Shown here: piece after piece, positions 1 through 10,919 of the stretch
How positions within the stretch are numbered: the first letter of the stretch is position 1
Layout of the letters: every line of letters starts with the position of its first letter
Source: RPQJ01 sp963846885
GTDB taxonomy: Bacteria; Pseudomonadota; Gammaproteobacteria; Steroidobacterales; Steroidobacteraceae
NCBI GenBank assembly: GCA_963846885.1
Contig: CAWJXS010000002.1
Coordinates: 124,001 to 188,000, forward strand
Direction of reading: 5' to 3'
Length of the DNA: 64,000 nt
The notes under the pieces: model-generated
What the model saw: only the letters and a program-made list of their open reading frames with translations
What the model was told of the DNA's origin: nothing
Databases searched by the model: none
Translations under genes and position numbers: made by a program

Positions 1-905
1 GCCTGCGACGGGCGGATGTACCAGTAATGGAACTTCGAGTAGAAGCACCCGATGATCGCGTCGTACGCCGCCGCGTTGGCGTAGGCCAGGATGCGTGCCG
101 CGTCGAGTTCGTTGCGCCGGTATTGCACGATCAGGTCCGTGGCCAGCAGGTCGTAGATCGGGCCGGAGAACGGCACCCACTTGCGCGCGATCGCGAGTTG
201 CTCGGCGGTGCGAGTGTCCGAGAACGCACGGATCTCGGCGAGTGCGGCCAGGTAGGCAGGCGAGCCGAAGGCCGGCGGCGGCGGCGCGAGTAACTCGCCG
301 CCGTAGTCCAGGAAGAACGGGCGCGCTCCCAGTCCGCCGCGCACGATGGGCGCAGCCGCGCTCCTCCAGAACCCAGGGCCGACGGGCGGCAGGCCAGGAT
401 CGGTCGCCGCAAAGCCGTCGGTCGCCGCTTCCAGCAGGATCGCCGCACCGACGGCCCGGCCAATGGCCTCGCCCTTGGCGAAATCCTTCTGCTGTTCACC
501 GGGCCAGCCCGTGGCGGAGCGCTGCGCGACAAGTTCAGCCTCGAGGGCGGCGGCGTCGAGAGGGTAGAACTGTTTGAGCACCGTCAGCGCGGCGCCGGCC
601 GAGGCCGCTCCCGGCGATGCGTGCGGCGGGCCGGAATCATCCGCCCGCGCCGCCAGCACGGCGCGGTACTGGGCGACGGCCATGTAAGCGTTCACGCGAC
701 CAGGGTTGCCGCCCCGGGCCCGGAACAATTGGATGGCACGGCGATTCCAGTGCACGGTGGAGCCCGTTTCCCAGAACTTGGCTGCCGCCGCGTCGGGCGT
801 GGCCTGGTCCTGCGCCTGCACCTTGCTACCCAGCAGCACCAGCGCGATGGCCACGACACCGACTGCAATCGTCGCGACACCCCTTTTCAACGTCTTGTTG
901 TTCAT
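1..905 (-). CDS. Vanadium-haloperoxidase-like / PAP2-family secreted protein (3' end beyond window)
   Basis: Reading leftward from ATG at 903-905, about 301 codons stay open to the window edge, so the C-terminus is missing. The N-terminus (MNNKTLKRGVATIAVGVVAI, then a hydrophobic stretch ending SKVQAQ) is a Sec signal peptide, so the product is probably periplasmic. The mature part opens with FWETGSTVHWNRRAIQLF and continues with helix-rich text containing NAYMAVAQYRAVLAAR and, near the edge, ANAAAYDAIIGCFYSKFHYW. This resembles the helical N-terminal half of bacterial vanadium-dependent haloperoxidase-like proteins of the PAP2 superfamily. The PAP2 phosphate/vanadate-binding motifs would lie in the missing part, so the activity cannot be judged. 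The family call is by resemblance only. Confidence 0.6.
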   Translation of the reverse strand, partial: MNNKTLKRGVATIAVGVVAIALVLLGSKVQAQDQATPDAAAAKFWETGSTVHWNRRAIQLFRARGGNPGRVNAYMAVAQYRAVLAARADDSGPPHASPGAASAGAALTVLKQFYPLDAAALEAELVAQRSATGWPGEQQKDFAKGEAIGRAVGAAILLEAATDGFAATDPGLPPVGPGFWRSAAAPIVRGGLGARPFFLDYGGELLAPPPPAFGSPAYLAALAEIRAFSDTRTAEQLAIARKWVPFSGPIYDLLATDLIVQYRRNELDAARILAYANAAAYDAIIGCFYSKFHYWYIRPSQ

Positions 906-1034
906 CACGAATCTCCATGGCTGTGAATTGGCCGCACCGCAGTGGTGACGGTGTACCCACAGTGCGCAGCCCGGCGGCGGCGCGCATGAAGGTTCAGCGA
1001 AGATTCCGTGAAGATCGGTGAATGCGGACTGTAG

Positions 1035-1994
1035 TCAGCGCAGGGGCGCGAATCCGTAGCTCATCCCAAGCGTCAGGCCCTGGTCGAGCTTGTGGCCGTT
1101 CCTGCCACTCAGGCTGGTGATGCCCGTGGCATAAAGCGAAATGTTCGCGGTGGCCGAGAAGGCGGCGCCGATGCCCACGTTGGTGTATTCCTCGGCCGCC
1201 AGCTGGTCGTGATAGCGGTAAAGCGGATTGCTGGGCGGCATGGGCACATCGACGCCGCCGTGCGCGAACTGCCAGAGGCCCATCGCACGCACCGACCAGC
1301 GCGGTGAGAGGAAGTACCCCAGTTCGACATCGACGTTGGTGCGGTCATGCTTGACCCCCGCCACCTTTTCGACCGCGGCGTAATTGACGCGCGACTGGAA
1401 ATAAGTGCGCGGCAGCCAGGCGTCCAGGTTCTTTCCGAGCCAGGCACCGAACCAGACCTCGTCGAGGCCCCGCCCCGGGGCCGCATGCCCGAGGGTTTCG
1501 TAATTGGTCACCGGCGTCACGTACGCAACGTAGGGTGCCACCGCGACCGGCGCTTCGAGCAGTTGGTAATGTGCTGAGACGCGCAGGTCGGTGAATGAAG
1601 AATGCTCGTCGCCGTCATCCACCTCGGTCGGGTGCGGGCGGGCACCCCAGTAGCGCGCAGTCACGTAGGGGAGACCGGCGGTCAGCATGATCCTGTCAGT
1701 GGGGCTGTACGCAACGCTCAATCCGTAAGCATGGGTGCGCGTGTGCCCCGCATCGGCTTCGCTGCCGTCTGGCAGGTAGTGCTTGAGGTTGAATGTGTCG
1801 TTATAGGTGAACGCCGTGCTGAACGCTCCCGCAGGCGGCAACCAGGCTTGGGCAGCAGCGTCCGGGCTGGCCGCGAGACCGGCGAGGAGCGGCAGGAGTG
1901 TCAGCCAGGCGAAGGCCGCCCTGCAGCGAAGAACCAGGCTGACTGCTCGCGGACGATCGGTCAGGTCGAGCCAGTGACGACAGGCAATGCGCAT
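1035..1994 (-). CDS. Putative outer-membrane beta-barrel protein
   Basis: 319 codons. A hydrophobic stretch (FAWLTLLPLLAGLAASPDAA) followed by AQA near residue 48 looks like a signal peptide with an AxA cleavage site. The mature part has alternating aromatic/polar strands (FSTAFTYNDTFNLKHYLP, AYGLSVAYSPTDRIMLTAGL, LYATGITSLSG) and ends GMSYGFAPLR, close to the aromatic C-terminal strand of outer-membrane barrels. It resembles the loosely defined transporter/MetA-pathway-of-phenol-degradation barrel proteins, but no substrate can be inferred. The start overlaps the upstream gene by 34 nt on the same strand, which suggests translational coupling. The true start could be a few codons downstream, since the signal peptide hydrophobic core begins only at about residue 20. 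Confidence 0.6.
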   Translation of the reverse strand: MRIACRHWLDLTDRPRAVSLVLRCRAAFAWLTLLPLLAGLAASPDAAAQAWLPPAGAFSTAFTYNDTFNLKHYLPDGSEADAGHTRTHAYGLSVAYSPTDRIMLTAGLPYVTARYWGARPHPTEVDDGDEHSSFTDLRVSAHYQLLEAPVAVAPYVAYVTPVTNYETLGHAAPGRGLDEVWFGAWLGKNLDAWLPRTYFQSRVNYAAVEKVAGVKHDRTNVDVELGYFLSPRWSVRAMGLWQFAHGGVDVPMPPSNPLYRYHDQLAAEEYTNVGIGAAFSATANISLYATGITSLSGRNGHKLDQGLTLGMSYGFAPLR

Positions 1995-2527
1995 GGAGAG
2001 GACGCTCCCTTGTCCCGATTCGCCATGACCTTGGCGACCGTATCCACGACCTGTCTGCCCCGCTGCTTGTCGGCCCGCGCGACGCAGGTACGGGACCGCT
2101 CCGCAACCGACAACTCGGCAGCGGTCGGCTCGTACAACACTGCGACCATTGCCGGTGAACTGCCGGCCAGCGATGCGAGTCCCACGGGCGGCGGAGACGC
2201 GACTGCCGCGCTGCCGTCCATGAGAATGATATCGGTGCGGCCTGCCTGCAGCGCCAGTTGCAGGTCTGCTGCATTCTCGACGACATGCACGCGGTGGCCC
2301 GCGCGTTCGAGGATGCCCTTGAGGTCGAGTTCGCGTTCAGCGGCGTGCAAGCGCGAGTCGGGCGCGATCCACAGCACGAGATTGCCCTTATGGGCACTGC
2401 GATTGAGGCGCTCGAAACTGACGCCGCCGCCCATCATCGCGAGCTTGTCGCCGCAGGCGAAGGCAGTCGTGCCTTGCACCGCAGCAAGCGCCAAGCCTGC
2501 AAAAACTGCCATTCGCGTCTTCGGCAT
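1961..2527 (-). CDS. Exported protein of unknown function with a receiver-like segment
   Basis: 188 residues from ATG 2525-2527. MPKTRMAVFAGLALAAVQG followed by TTAFACG is a signal peptide, so the protein is exported. The mature part contains a beta-alpha run (GNLVLWIAPDSRLHAAEREL, GHRVHVVENAADLQLAL, TDIILMDGSAA) that recalls the fold of a response-regulator receiver: a first strand, then the D of DIILMDG at the phosphoacceptor-like position. A true receiver would be cytoplasmic and the acidic pocket is not convincing, so this is described and not assigned. It overlaps the barrel gene downstream (34 nt) and is divergent from the winged-helix/TPR regulator with 45 nt between the starts, which suggests shared control. 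Confidence 0.55.
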   Translation of the reverse strand: MPKTRMAVFAGLALAAVQGTTAFACGDKLAMMGGGVSFERLNRSAHKGNLVLWIAPDSRLHAAERELDLKGILERAGHRVHVVENAADLQLALQAGRTDIILMDGSAAVASPPPVGLASLAGSSPAMVAVLYEPTAAELSVAERSRTCVARADKQRGRQVVDTVAKVMANRDKGASSPCALPVVTGST

Positions 2528-2557
2528 GGTGTGATCCCCGCGCGAGTTCGGCCCGAC

Positions 2558-2563
2558 TATACT
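2558..2563 (+). promoter_or_regulatory. Possible -10 element in a 45-bp divergent intergenic region
   Basis: TATACT lies 9 nt before the regulator ATG. With so little space the transcript would be nearly leaderless. No convincing -35 hexamer sits 16-18 nt upstream. The region must also hold the promoter of the opposite gene, so a shared operator is plausible. Confidence 0.25.
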
Positions 2564-2572
2564 CCCGGCCAA

Positions 2573-4990
2573 ATGCAGCAACCAAGTGGGGGCGCGCCGT
2601 CAGACGTGGTCGCCTATCAGGTTGGCGACCTCGTCGTCGATGTCGCACGCGCGCAGGTATCGCGTGCCGGCGTCCCTGTGCCGCTGCCCAGGCTGTCGTT
2701 CGACCTGTTCGTGGCTCTGGTCCGCGCCGCCCCCCGCGTCGTTTCGATCGACGAGTTGATGGACAGGGTGTGGGCAGGGGTCGTCGTGAGCCCCGAGACC
2801 GTCAGCCAGCGGGCCAAGCTGCTGCGGGACGCGCTCGGCGACGACTCGAAGTCGCCCCGGTACGTGGCCGCAGTGCGCAGCCGAGGTTACCGGCTGGTGG
2901 CCGAAGTCAGCATCGTGCCGCAGGCAACGGCGATGCAACCCGCGGCCGCCGCGAGCCAGCCGGAGATGCGCGAGCCGGTGCCAGCGCCGGTCGATACCCA
3001 GGTGCATGCGACGACCCCAACGGCTGGCCGCCGTCGCCCTGCCTTGCTGGTTGCGATGCTTACCGCAGTCTTCGTCATCGCGGGATTTTTCGCGGTGACA
3101 CGATACCGCGCACAGGAGGAGGTGGCGCCACGGCCTGCGGCAGGATCGCAGACGCACGTTGCCGCACGTTCGATCGCGGTGCTGCCCTTCGAAAGCGCGG
3201 GCGACGAACCAGACGGCGACGTGCTCGCCTTCGGTATCGCAGAAGCCGTGCTGCACCAGCTCGCGAACCTGCACGGACTGGAGGTGATTGCGCGCACGTC
3301 GTCATTCTCGCTGCGTGACCCGCCCGGCGATGCGCGCGAGATCGGCCGCCAGCTCGGCGTGCGCTACCTGCTCGAGGGCAGCGTGCAGCAGGAAGGCGCG
3401 CGCATGCGCGTCACCGCGCAGCTGATCGATGCGCAGTCGGGTGCGCACGTGTGGTCGATTCGTTTCGATCGACCGCGCACCGGCATCTTCGCAGTGCAGG
3501 ACGAAATCGCTGCGCAGGTGGCGAGCGCTTTGCAGCTGAGCCTCGATCCGGCGGCAGCACGCCGTCTCGCAGGTCAGGGCACGGTCAATTTCGAGGCGTA
3601 CCTGAATTACATGCAGGGGCGCGCCTTGCTGGCAACAGGACGCATCGCAGACGTCACCATCGCCATCGAACGGTTCAAGGAGGCGGTCCGACTCGACCCG
3701 GCCTTTGCCGGGGGTTACGTTTCCCTCGCTGAGGCCGAAGTGTTCGTGGCGGAATTCGATGCGCGTGCTGACCGTTCGCAGCTGTTTGCCGCGGCCGTTG
3801 CGCGCGCGTCGGACCACCTGGACCGCGCCCTCGAACTGGATCCGCAAGCGGGGCCTGCCTACCTGATGCGCGGATACCTGCGTGCATTTTCCGATCTCGC
3901 CGGCGCCGAGGCCGACTATCGTCGTGGACTCGAACTGAAGCCCAGTGACGCGCAGGGTCACGCCGGTTTGGCTGCCGTGCTCTTCGAGCGACCAGCGAAG
4001 CGCGCCGAGGCTCTGGTGCTGCTCGAGCAGGCGCGGCGCCTCGACCCGCTCGAGCCGGCGCACGACGTCACCAAGTCGGTGCTGCTGCTGTACGACCGTG
4101 GCGACGTCACAGGCGCCGAGGCCTTGCTGCGCAACGTGCTCGAGCGTCGTCCCGACTACCTGCCGGCGCTCACGCGACTCGGCGAACTGCTGTGGTGCTG
4201 CGCAGCCAGGCCCGCCGAGGCGGCCCAGCTGCTGGAGCGGGCGCTTACGCTCGATCCGCAGGCGCATTGGCCACGCCGTCCGCTGCTGCGCGCCTACCTG
4301 GACATGGATGAGCCGCGGGCGGCAGAGGCAGTCGCACGAGGCGCAGCCCATGCAGTCGATGTCCTGCAGGTGCCGCTGCTCGCGCATCGCGGTGCCTGGC
4401 AGCGTGCCGGCGAACTCGCCTATGCCGCCATCGCCGACGGCCTGGTGACGCCGCTCGACGAGACGATCGCCGTGCTGGCGATCCGTCGATACGCACGGCT
4501 CACTGGCGACCATGCACGAGCGATACGCGTGCTCGAGGAACTGTCGGGAGTGGCCTGGGCGCCGGATGGGAGTCCGTTGCTGCCGGAGCGGCCGGGACTG
4601 CGGCCCGCCGAGATCGGGCTGGGCGACATGTTGCAGCTGAGCGGCGACGCGGATCGCGGTCGTCAACTGCTGGAGGCGATCCTCCGACGGATGCAGGCGG
4701 AACTGCGCCAGCCGCCACGGTCGGAGTTCTGGTACTACGGCGGACGCGCCGTCGCGCACGCACTGCTGGGGCAGCACGAGCAATCACTCGTGGCGCTGCA
4801 GCAAGGCACCGCCGCGTCAGGCCTGCTGCACGGCGGCTGGGACCTGGAGGCCGATCCGGCATTTGACCTGCTACAGGGCGATCAACGGTTCCAGGCAGTG
4901 CTGGCCCAGGCGCGGGAACACGCGGCGGCACAGCGGCAGCAACTCGAACAATTGCGCCTGCAGGGGCTGGTGCCGACACACGCGCCCTGA
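2573..4990 (+). CDS. Winged-helix transcriptional regulator with membrane anchor and TPR domain (CadC/ToxR type)
   Basis: 805 residues from ATG 2573; a longer frame extends upstream but would overlap the divergent gene. Residues about 10-115 form an OmpR/PhoB-type winged helix (VGDLVVDVARAQV, LPRLSFDLFVALV, RYVAAVRSRGYRLVAEV). A Pro/Ala linker leads to one membrane helix around residues 155-175 (ALLVAMLTAVFVIAGFFAV). The C-terminal part begins with a TolB/FlgO-like segment (RSIAVLPFESAGDEPDGDVL, YLLEGSVQQEGARMRVTAQL), as in many bacterial regulators fused to TPRs, and continues with helical repeats rich in LDP/DPA signatures. This one-component architecture senses outside or membrane cues and binds DNA in the cytoplasm. 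No ligand can be inferred. The likely target is the divergent exported-protein/barrel pair. Confidence 0.8.
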   Translation: MQQPSGGAPSDVVAYQVGDLVVDVARAQVSRAGVPVPLPRLSFDLFVALVRAAPRVVSIDELMDRVWAGVVVSPETVSQRAKLLRDALGDDSKSPRYVAAVRSRGYRLVAEVSIVPQATAMQPAAAASQPEMREPVPAPVDTQVHATTPTAGRRRPALLVAMLTAVFVIAGFFAVTRYRAQEEVAPRPAAGSQTHVAARSIAVLPFESAGDEPDGDVLAFGIAEAVLHQLANLHGLEVIARTSSFSLRDPPGDAREIGRQLGVRYLLEGSVQQEGARMRVTAQLIDAQSGAHVWSIRFDRPRTGIFAVQDEIAAQVASALQLSLDPAAARRLAGQGTVNFEAYLNYMQGRALLATGRIADVTIAIERFKEAVRLDPAFAGGYVSLAEAEVFVAEFDARADRSQLFAAAVARASDHLDRALELDPQAGPAYLMRGYLRAFSDLAGAEADYRRGLELKPSDAQGHAGLAAVLFERPAKRAEALVLLEQARRLDPLEPAHDVTKSVLLLYDRGDVTGAEALLRNVLERRPDYLPALTRLGELLWCCAARPAEAAQLLERALTLDPQAHWPRRPLLRAYLDMDEPRAAEAVARGAAHAVDVLQVPLLAHRGAWQRAGELAYAAIADGLVTPLDETIAVLAIRRYARLTGDHARAIRVLEELSGVAWAPDGSPLLPERPGLRPAEIGLGDMLQLSGDADRGRQLLEAILRRMQAELRQPPRSEFWYYGGRAVAHALLGQHEQSLVALQQGTAASGLLHGGWDLEADPAFDLLQGDQRFQAVLAQAREHAAAQRQQLEQLRLQGLVPTHAP

Positions 4991-5155
4991 GCGCCTGGTC
5001 ACCGCCCCCGAACGCAGAACGAGACGCGCGTCACACTCCGCGCAAGCCGGCAGTGCCTGTCACAAAAACTTAGACGCATTGACGCGCCGCAGCAACACGT
5101 TTCGGCGATCCTGCTCGTACGCCAAACGGGCGATCATCGTCGAACGGAGTGACCC

Positions 5156-5233
5156 ATGGAAATCTCAGGCATCGTGATCATCGCGTCGGTGGTGCTGTAC
5201 ATGCTGCAGCAGATCGACGAAGTCCTGCACTAG
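5156..5233 (+). CDS. 25-residue hydrophobic small protein
   Basis: A short frame encodes MEISGIVIIASVVLYMLQQ followed by IDEVLH and TAG. A GGAG Shine-Dalgarno-like sequence sits 6 nt before the ATG. The first 17 residues form one hydrophobic helix and the tail is amphipathic and acidic, the usual look of a single-pass small membrane protein. It ends 37 nt before a strong terminator hairpin, so it would have its own short transcript on the strand opposite rpoD. I do not recognise it. Start, ribosome-binding site, hydrophobicity and terminator agree, but a chance frame of this length cannot be excluded without conservation. Confidence 0.45.
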   Translation: MEISGIVIIASVVLYMLQQIDEVLH

Positions 5234-5270
5234 GTACGCCGCGCCCGCTGGCGCGCCAGAACACCAATGA

Positions 5271-5302
5271 AAAAGGCCCCCTTCTTGCGAAGGGGGCCTT
5301 TT
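5271..5302. terminator. Bidirectional intrinsic terminator between the small ORF and rpoD
   Basis: A perfect 13-bp stem (AAAAGGCCCCCTT paired with AAGGGGGCCTTTT) closes a 6-nt loop. The A-tract and T-tract flanks let it end transcription from both strands: rpoD, which stops at 5317 on the minus strand, and the plus-strand small ORF. Confidence 0.9.
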
Positions 5303-5316
5303 CGTTTCAGGCGGAC

Positions 5317-7728
<2,412 letters not shown>

Positions 7729-7799
7729 GATGGACGCCTCAAGAGGGGTCTAAAAAAGAGCGGAATTGTACCATGCGCCGGACCCGCCACGCGCCCTGT

Positions 7800-9752
7800 T
7801 TATCCGGCGGCGGGTGGCCTGCGGGCAGCGGGGCTGCGCGTCTGCAGGAGCGCCTGGAGTTCCTGCTTTTCGGCCTCGTCCAGCGCCGAATCCCGGGCCT
7901 TGGCCATCAACTCGTCCAGCCGCCGCACCGGCGACTCGTCACTGATCAGACGGTTGAGCGCGGACCGGAGTTCCGCAGCCGCGCCGGCCGCATCGGGCGC
8001 CAGGCACACCGCTGCAGCGAGCTTCGCCAGCGAGCCTTGTTCCGGCCGGTCCCGCCAGCGTTCGAGCACGGCCGCCGTGTTGGCGGGGGGGTCTTCGCGC
8101 AACTGGGTCAGCAATTCGGCCAGTAAGGGGATGCCGGGCCGGTCGATGGCGGCGACGGCGTCGATCTGTTGGCCGCTGACTGCCGACGCCGCGCCCGGGT
8201 GGTGCACCAGCAGCGTCACGGCCTGCCGGACGAGATTGCCGCGGCCCGGCGCCGAGGCGTGGGAGGCGCCGAAACGCGCCCCACCCAGTCCGCTCGGCCG
8301 CTCATAACCACTTGAATTTCTTTCTGAAAATGAGCTTTTCGGAGCGGTCGAGGGGCGCGCCGAGGCGGCATTCGGGGACGAACTTTCGGCCCCCTCGGTA
8401 CCGCCAAGCAGGGTCTGCAGTCGGGCGGCGGGCATGCCCACGACCTCGGCCAATTGATTGACCAGCAGTTCGCGGTACACGTCGGACGGAATCTTGCGCA
8501 CCAGGGGTCGGGCGAGTTCGACCAGCTTGGCGCGACCGTCGACGCTGCCCGTCTCCACGCGCGCAGACAACTCGCGGATGAGGTATTCGGACAACGGGAT
8601 GGCATCGGCCAGCCGCTGCTCGAAGCCAGCCCGGCCTTCCTCACGCACCAGCGTGTCGGGATCGTGGCCGTCGGGCAGGAACAGGAAGCGCACCTGGCGG
8701 CCCTGCTTCACTTCGGCCACCGCGTTCTCGAGCGCGCGCCAGGCAGCGGCTCGTCCCGCACGGTCGCCATCGAAACAGAACACGACTTCGCCGACGAGCC
8801 GGAAGATCCGTTGCAGGTGCTCCGGCGTCGTCGACGTGCCGAGTGTGGCGACCGCATAGGTGACGCCGGCCTGATGCAGGCTCACCACGTCCATGTAGCC
8901 TTCGACGACCAGCAGTCGCTGCAGGCTGCGCGTCGCCTGGCGTGCCTCGTACAGCCCGTACAGTTCGCGGCCCTTGTGGAACAGCTCGGTCTCGGGCGAG
9001 TTCAGGTACTTCGGTTCGCCCTGGTCGAGCACGCGGCCGCCGAAGCCGATGGTGCGACCACGGTTGTCGCGGATCGGGAACATGACACGATCCCGAAAGC
9101 GGTCGTAGAAGCCGCGTTCACGTGTGTGGACGCTGCTACCGCCGCCGCCCGCACCCTGCGCAGCGCTGGAATCGGCAGCGTCCTGTTGCGGCTGGCGCTC
9201 GATGATCAAACCGGCGCGCTGCAGCACGTGACGTTCGTCTTCGGTGCTGCCGTAGCGTTCGAGCAGCCCGTCCCAGCGCGGGGCGGCATAGCCGATGCCG
9301 AATTTCTGCACTGCATCGGCCTCGATGCCCCGGCGCTTCACGTAATCGCGTGCGCGCGAATCGCTGCTCAGGCATTGCCGGAAGTAGAGCGCGGCGCGCT
9401 CCATGGCCACGTACAGCTCGTCGTGCGGATTGACGGGGCCCGCTGCAGCGCCGCCTTCACGCGGCACCTCGAGACCGGCGCGCGCAGCGAGGTCTTCGAC
9501 GGCTTCGACGAAGCCGAGGTGGTCGTACTCCATGAGGAAGCCGAGCACCGTGCCGTGCGCGCCACAGCCGAAGCAGTGATAGAACTGCTTGTCGACGCTC
9601 ACCCAGAACGACGGCGATTTCTCGTCGTGAAACGGGCAGCACGCCTTGTACTCGCGCCCGGCTTTCTTGAGCTGCACGCGACTGCCGATCACCTCGATGA
9701 TGTCGGTGCGGGCGACGAGCTCGTCGATGAAATGCTGGGGGATGCGGGCCAC
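7800..9752 (-). CDS. dnaG: DNA primase
   Basis: About 650 residues from GTG 9750-9752, where VARIPQHFIDELVARTDIIE aligns with the usual DnaG N-terminus. An upstream ATG at 9852-9854 has a weak AGGG behind it and would add 34 low-complexity residues. The CHC2 zinc ribbon (CCPFHDEKSPSF, then CFGCGAHG) is at about 38-63. It is followed by the TOPRIM core with GFGGRVLD, VVEGYMDVVSLHQAG and CFDGDRAGRAAAWRALE, and a C-terminal helicase-interaction domain. It synthesises RNA primers at the replication fork. It is followed by rpoD with 71 nt between. Upstream lies an unusual 0.7-kb spacer carrying two family C hairpins. Confidence 0.96.
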   Translation of the reverse strand: MARIPQHFIDELVARTDIIEVIGSRVQLKKAGREYKACCPFHDEKSPSFWVSVDKQFYHCFGCGAHGTVLGFLMEYDHLGFVEAVEDLAARAGLEVPREGGAAAGPVNPHDELYVAMERAALYFRQCLSSDSRARDYVKRRGIEADAVQKFGIGYAAPRWDGLLERYGSTEDERHVLQRAGLIIERQPQQDAADSSAAQGAGGGGSSVHTRERGFYDRFRDRVMFPIRDNRGRTIGFGGRVLDQGEPKYLNSPETELFHKGRELYGLYEARQATRSLQRLLVVEGYMDVVSLHQAGVTYAVATLGTSTTPEHLQRIFRLVGEVVFCFDGDRAGRAAAWRALENAVAEVKQGRQVRFLFLPDGHDPDTLVREEGRAGFEQRLADAIPLSEYLIRELSARVETGSVDGRAKLVELARPLVRKIPSDVYRELLVNQLAEVVGMPAARLQTLLGGTEGAESSSPNAASARPSTAPKSSFSERNSSGYERPSGLGGARFGASHASAPGRGNLVRQAVTLLVHHPGAASAVSGQQIDAVAAIDRPGIPLLAELLTQLREDPPANTAAVLERWRDRPEQGSLAKLAAAVCLAPDAAGAAAELRSALNRLISDESPVRRLDELMAKARDSALDEAEKQELQALLQTRSPAARRPPAAG

Positions 9753-9863
9753 GGGTGCGATGGGTTCGGCGTCGGGTCGGGTAGCGATAGTGGGGGTGCG
9801 GGTGGGTGCTAGCAAGGGCGGGTTTTTGGGCTGTCGAAACGCCGGGCAGGGCATCAGTCCCTG

Positions 9864-9937
9864 GCGGGCAATTCCGCTCTTCTTCCGGCGGGCGGAAAGG
9901 CAGACACGCCCGCCGGAAGGAGAGCGGAATCGCCCGC
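9864..9937 (-). repeat. Family C hairpin repeat, copy C1
   Basis: Left arm 9864-9892 and right arm 9909-9937 are 29 nt each and complementary at 27 positions. Between them lies the family core GGAAAGGCAGACAC (9894-9907), which is GTGTCTGCCTTTCC on the minus strand. The arms (inner part CTTCCGGCGGG) share no sequence with those of the other three copies. Confidence 0.85.
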
Positions 9938-9955
9938 TGGTTCGGCGGCACCTGA

Positions 9956-9983
9956 GCGGGTTTTCGGCGGACCGAAAACCCGC
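9956..9983. repeat. Perfect 12-bp hairpin
   Basis: GCGGGTTTTCGG is followed after a 4-nt loop by CCGAAAACCCGC. It lacks the family C core and has no T-tract, so it is not a standard terminator. It lies 18 nt from copy C1. Confidence 0.7.
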
Positions 9984-10263
9984 ACGGTGCAGGCAGCGCC
10001 CACCCGGCACCCCGAACGATCGGTACCGACCGCCGCCAAAATCCATGCAGCCCGCGCCGATCCCTGCCGTTGCGAACGGCATCCGCGCGCTACCAATCTC
10101 ACCGGTACGCTTGGGCCGCGTGCCCAAACCCCCTGGTTCCCGCAGCAATCGGCGTGACGCCTCCTTCCGGCTGCATGCGCCGTGCGCTTCGTCGGGCGCT
10201 GCGCTGCACTGCGATTACTGGCCGTCGTGTTTCGCGCCCGGCGAACGCTCAGGCGCCGCATCG

Positions 10264-10339
10264 GGTGGGGATGGGCTGGCTCTTTCCCGCGCCCGTGTCT
10301 GCCTTTCCGGGCGCGGGAAAGAGCCAGCCCAGCCCCACC
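10264..10339 (+). repeat. Family C hairpin repeat, copy C2
   Basis: Left arm 10264-10294 and right arm 10309-10339 are 31 nt each with 30 complementary positions. The core GTGTCTGCCTTTCC occupies 10295-10308. It is in the opposite orientation to C1 and 326 nt from it. Confidence 0.87.
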
Positions 10340-10438
10340 ATCGAATGCAGCGATCCGCGTTCGTCACGCATGAACGCGCCGCGGATCAATCGAATGGAGA
10401 CGCGCCAGAACGAGGCGCACCGGCGCGAAGCAGCCGGA

Positions 10439-10894
10439 TCAGGCGGAGAGCGCCGCCTTGATGCGGGCGCTGACCGCGCCCATGTCAGTCTTCCCCGCAG
10501 CCTTCGCCTTCACCACGCCCATCACCTTGCCCATGTCCTTGACGGACGCGGCGCCGGTGGACGCAATGGCTTCCTGGATGAGGGCATCGACTTCGGCGTC
10601 GGTGAGTTGCGCCGGGAGGTACACGACGAGGAGTTCGATCTCGGCCTGTTCCTTGGCGGCGAGGTCAGGACGATTACCCTGTTCGAACTGGGCGATCGAT
10701 TCCTTGCGCTGCTTGAGCATTTTTTCGACGACGGCGAGAACCTGCGCATCGTCGAGCATCACGCGTTCGTCCACTTCGCGTTGCTTGATCGCCGCCTGCA
10801 GCATGCGGATCGTGCCGAGGCGTTCTTTCTCGCCGGCACGCATCGCGGACTTCATGTCCTCGGTGATCCGCTCCTTGAGGGAAGCAGTGGTCAT
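10439..10894 (-). CDS. yqeY: GatB/YqeY-domain protein
   Basis: 151 residues: MTTASLKERITEDMKSAMRA, then ERLGTIRMLQAAIKQREVDE and a C-terminal VKDMGKVMGVVKAKAAGKTD motif, the full YqeY family length. The tail resembles the GatB C-terminal domain that binds tRNA, but YqeY function is not established. It lies between rpsU and dnaG in the same orientation, a common arrangement in proteobacterial macromolecular-synthesis operons. Confidence 0.93.
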   Translation of the reverse strand: MTTASLKERITEDMKSAMRAGEKERLGTIRMLQAAIKQREVDERVMLDDAQVLAVVEKMLKQRKESIAQFEQGNRPDLAAKEQAEIELLVVYLPAQLTDAEVDALIQEAIASTGAASVKDMGKVMGVVKAKAAGKTDMGAVSARIKAALSA

Positions 10895-10919
10895 CGTGAT
10901 GGTGCTCGGTGGGGCTCGC

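Larger units (their letters stand above)
9753..10438. other. 686-bp spacer inside the macromolecular-synthesis operon, no gene
   Basis: This stretch separates yqeY from dnaG. No frame on either strand looks coding. It contains two family C repeats (9864-9937 and 10264-10339) and a separate perfect 12-bp hairpin (9956-9983), plus a short palindrome around a GGTACC at about 10030. The spacing is unusually long for this operon and the hairpins would be transcribed with it, so they could alter message stability or the stoichiometry of S21, primase and sigma. Confidence 0.7.

Noticed and set aside
9753..10148. N-terminal extension of dnaG by about 130 residues
   Set aside because: The extended part runs through hairpin repeat C1 and is low-complexity. 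DnaG homologues begin at ARIP-like text, which is at the GTG of 9752.
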